DNA of 64,000 nt from Pictodentalium vernedei (lineage: Eukaryota; Mollusca; Scaphopoda; Dentaliida; Dentaliidae). Positions 63,192 to 64,000 of the stretch are shown one piece after another; position 1 is the first letter of the stretch; every line of letters begins with the position of its first letter. The stretch spans positions 147,795,340 to 147,859,339 of the forward strand of contig CM062296.1 in the NCBI GenBank assembly GCA_031216915.1, read 5' to 3'. Below the pieces are notes generated by a model. The model did no database searches and was not told where the DNA came from. It was given only the letters and a program-made list of their open reading frames with translations. Both the position numbers and the translations under genes were made by a program.

Positions 63192-63869
63192 TGTTGGGGA
63201 AAAACGTCATGGTATATTCTAAAAAGGGATTCTGGGAAAATCTGAACCAAAAAAACTACTCTAGTTTAATCAAACTTACCCTTCGGGGCCTTCTCAGTAC
63301 CTGGGGCCTCTCGATACCATGTTGTGGCTGTCCTAAAATGATTCTAGGGGAAATAGAGTTAATTTCGCCGATTTGGCGGGATTATCGGGTTTATTTGGGT
63401 AATTAGATTTACTCCTATTCAATCGAACTTACCCCCGGTTCCCCTCGGTACTATAGCACTACGTGCTACTATTAAATCTACGGTATGGCGGTTTTAAAAA
63501 GGATTCCTAAATATTCCGTAGTAAATAAAAGTGGATTTTGGTGATTTGGAGGGATTCTCGGGTTGTTTGTGGTAATTAGATTTACTCCTATTCAATCGAA
63601 CACACCCTCCGAACATATCCATGTCCTATAAAAGGGTTTTAGGTCACATAGCAACCATGTGCTACTATAGAAACCTAGATGGCGGCCTCCAGTATACAAT
63701 GCATACTGACAGCACGTATCACAATGGAGATGGCGTCACAACATGGCCGCTGGCGCGGGTTACCACGACATCACAACATTGCGCCACTGGTTCAGGTGAA
63801 ATGACGTCCCTCCGGGGTCCGGCGCCGGGGTCCGGCAACCTGTACCTCAAACATACCAGACATATTACT
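63192..63869 (-). repeat. Right terminal inverted repeat of E3
   Basis: About 678 bp, complementary to 47455-49070 without that repeat's LINE and SINE insertions. It ends CAGACATATTACT. About 14% of aligned bases differ by eye in a 230-bp sample. Confidence 0.93.
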
Positions 63870-63875
63870 TCCGTT
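63870..63875. repeat. Right 6-bp target duplication of E3 (TCCGTT)
   Basis: Identical to 47449-47454. Beyond it, CCGCACAAATGTGCGAAACAG resumes the host repeat that is uninterrupted near 19667-19690. Confidence 0.93.
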
Positions 63876-64000
63876 CCGCACAAATGTGCGAAACAGAAAT
63901 CGTTGACAGCAGATTAAAAGTCAGATGGTGGATATTCACCCTCCTCAGAATTCTGCATTATTTTCTTACCTGGTGTGGGTTAACTACTGCTGTCCACTAT

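Larger units (their letters stand above)
47455..63869 (+). mobile_element. Element E3: end-to-end fossil Polinton/Maverick element of a second lineage, 16,415 bp
   Basis: Ends AGTAGTATGTCT...AGACATATTACT lie inside TCCGTT duplications, with inverted repeats 47455-49070 (enlarged by a LINE and a SINE fragment) and 63192-63869. All recognised genes are on the plus strand: zinc finger, PolB, PC4-like, Cys/His, ATPase, DUF8207-position protein, integrase with chromodomain, membrane protein, penton, pX-like, major capsid, protease, a small unknown and an IAP. Sequences differ strongly from E1/E2. It is whole in outline but broken, with roughly two to three dozen interruptions. Terminal repeats differ by about 14% by eye, so it is the oldest dated insertion here. 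Confidence 0.95.

Overview
The window is eukaryotic DNA from an invertebrate animal, probably marine and possibly a mollusc or other lophotrochozoan. The host level is an inference. The evidence is one GT-AG bounded exon of an SLC22-type transporter, a tRNA-derived SINE, a CR1/L2-like LINE, MITEs and satellite arrays, with no operons. Almost all of the coding capacity belongs to three fossil Polinton/Maverick-like virus elements, called E1, E2 and E3 here. All three are broken by many interruptions.

E1 (about 1-17100) lacks its left end, which lies outside the window. It keeps remnants of a protein-primed family B DNA polymerase, an adenain-like protease, a fibre-like protein, a CARD-like protein, a double jelly-roll major capsid protein, an rve integrase, a Zn-ribbon/PLA2-like protein, a membrane protein, a Cys/His protein, a pVI/pX-like protein, a penton-like protein, an FtsK/A32-type ATPase and a DUF8207-like protein. 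The 17.1-25.0 kb interval is host repeat territory with the transporter exon.

E2 (24985-43872, 18,888 bp) is complete end to end. It has about 0.7 kb terminal inverted repeats starting AG and ending CT and an exact 6-bp target duplication TGTGTG. It carries the same gene set as E1, but the packaging/penton block sits at the opposite end and in the opposite orientation relative to the rest. E3 (47455-63869, 16,415 bp including later insertions) is also complete, with AG...CT inverted repeats and the duplication TCCGTT. It belongs to another Polinton lineage with every gene on the plus strand: C2H2 zinc-finger protein, PolB, PC4-like protein, Cys/His protein, ATPase, a DUF8207-position protein, integrase with C-terminal chromodomain, a small membrane protein, penton, pX-like core protein, major capsid protein, protease and a BIR-RING (IAP) protein.

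The most striking theme is cell-death cargo. E1 and E2 carry a CARD-fold gene in the same place, just after the fibre gene, and E3 carries an inhibitor-of-apoptosis gene next to its right inverted repeat. Other observations are stem-loops between convergent transcription units, oligo-A leaders before many start codons in E1/E2, a duplicated promoter in E3, and a paralogous empty target site for E3 inside the same window. By-eye comparison of terminal repeats gives about 5% divergence for E2 and about 14% for E3, so E3 is the older insertion. SINE, LINE and MITE insertions have landed in the elements after integration.
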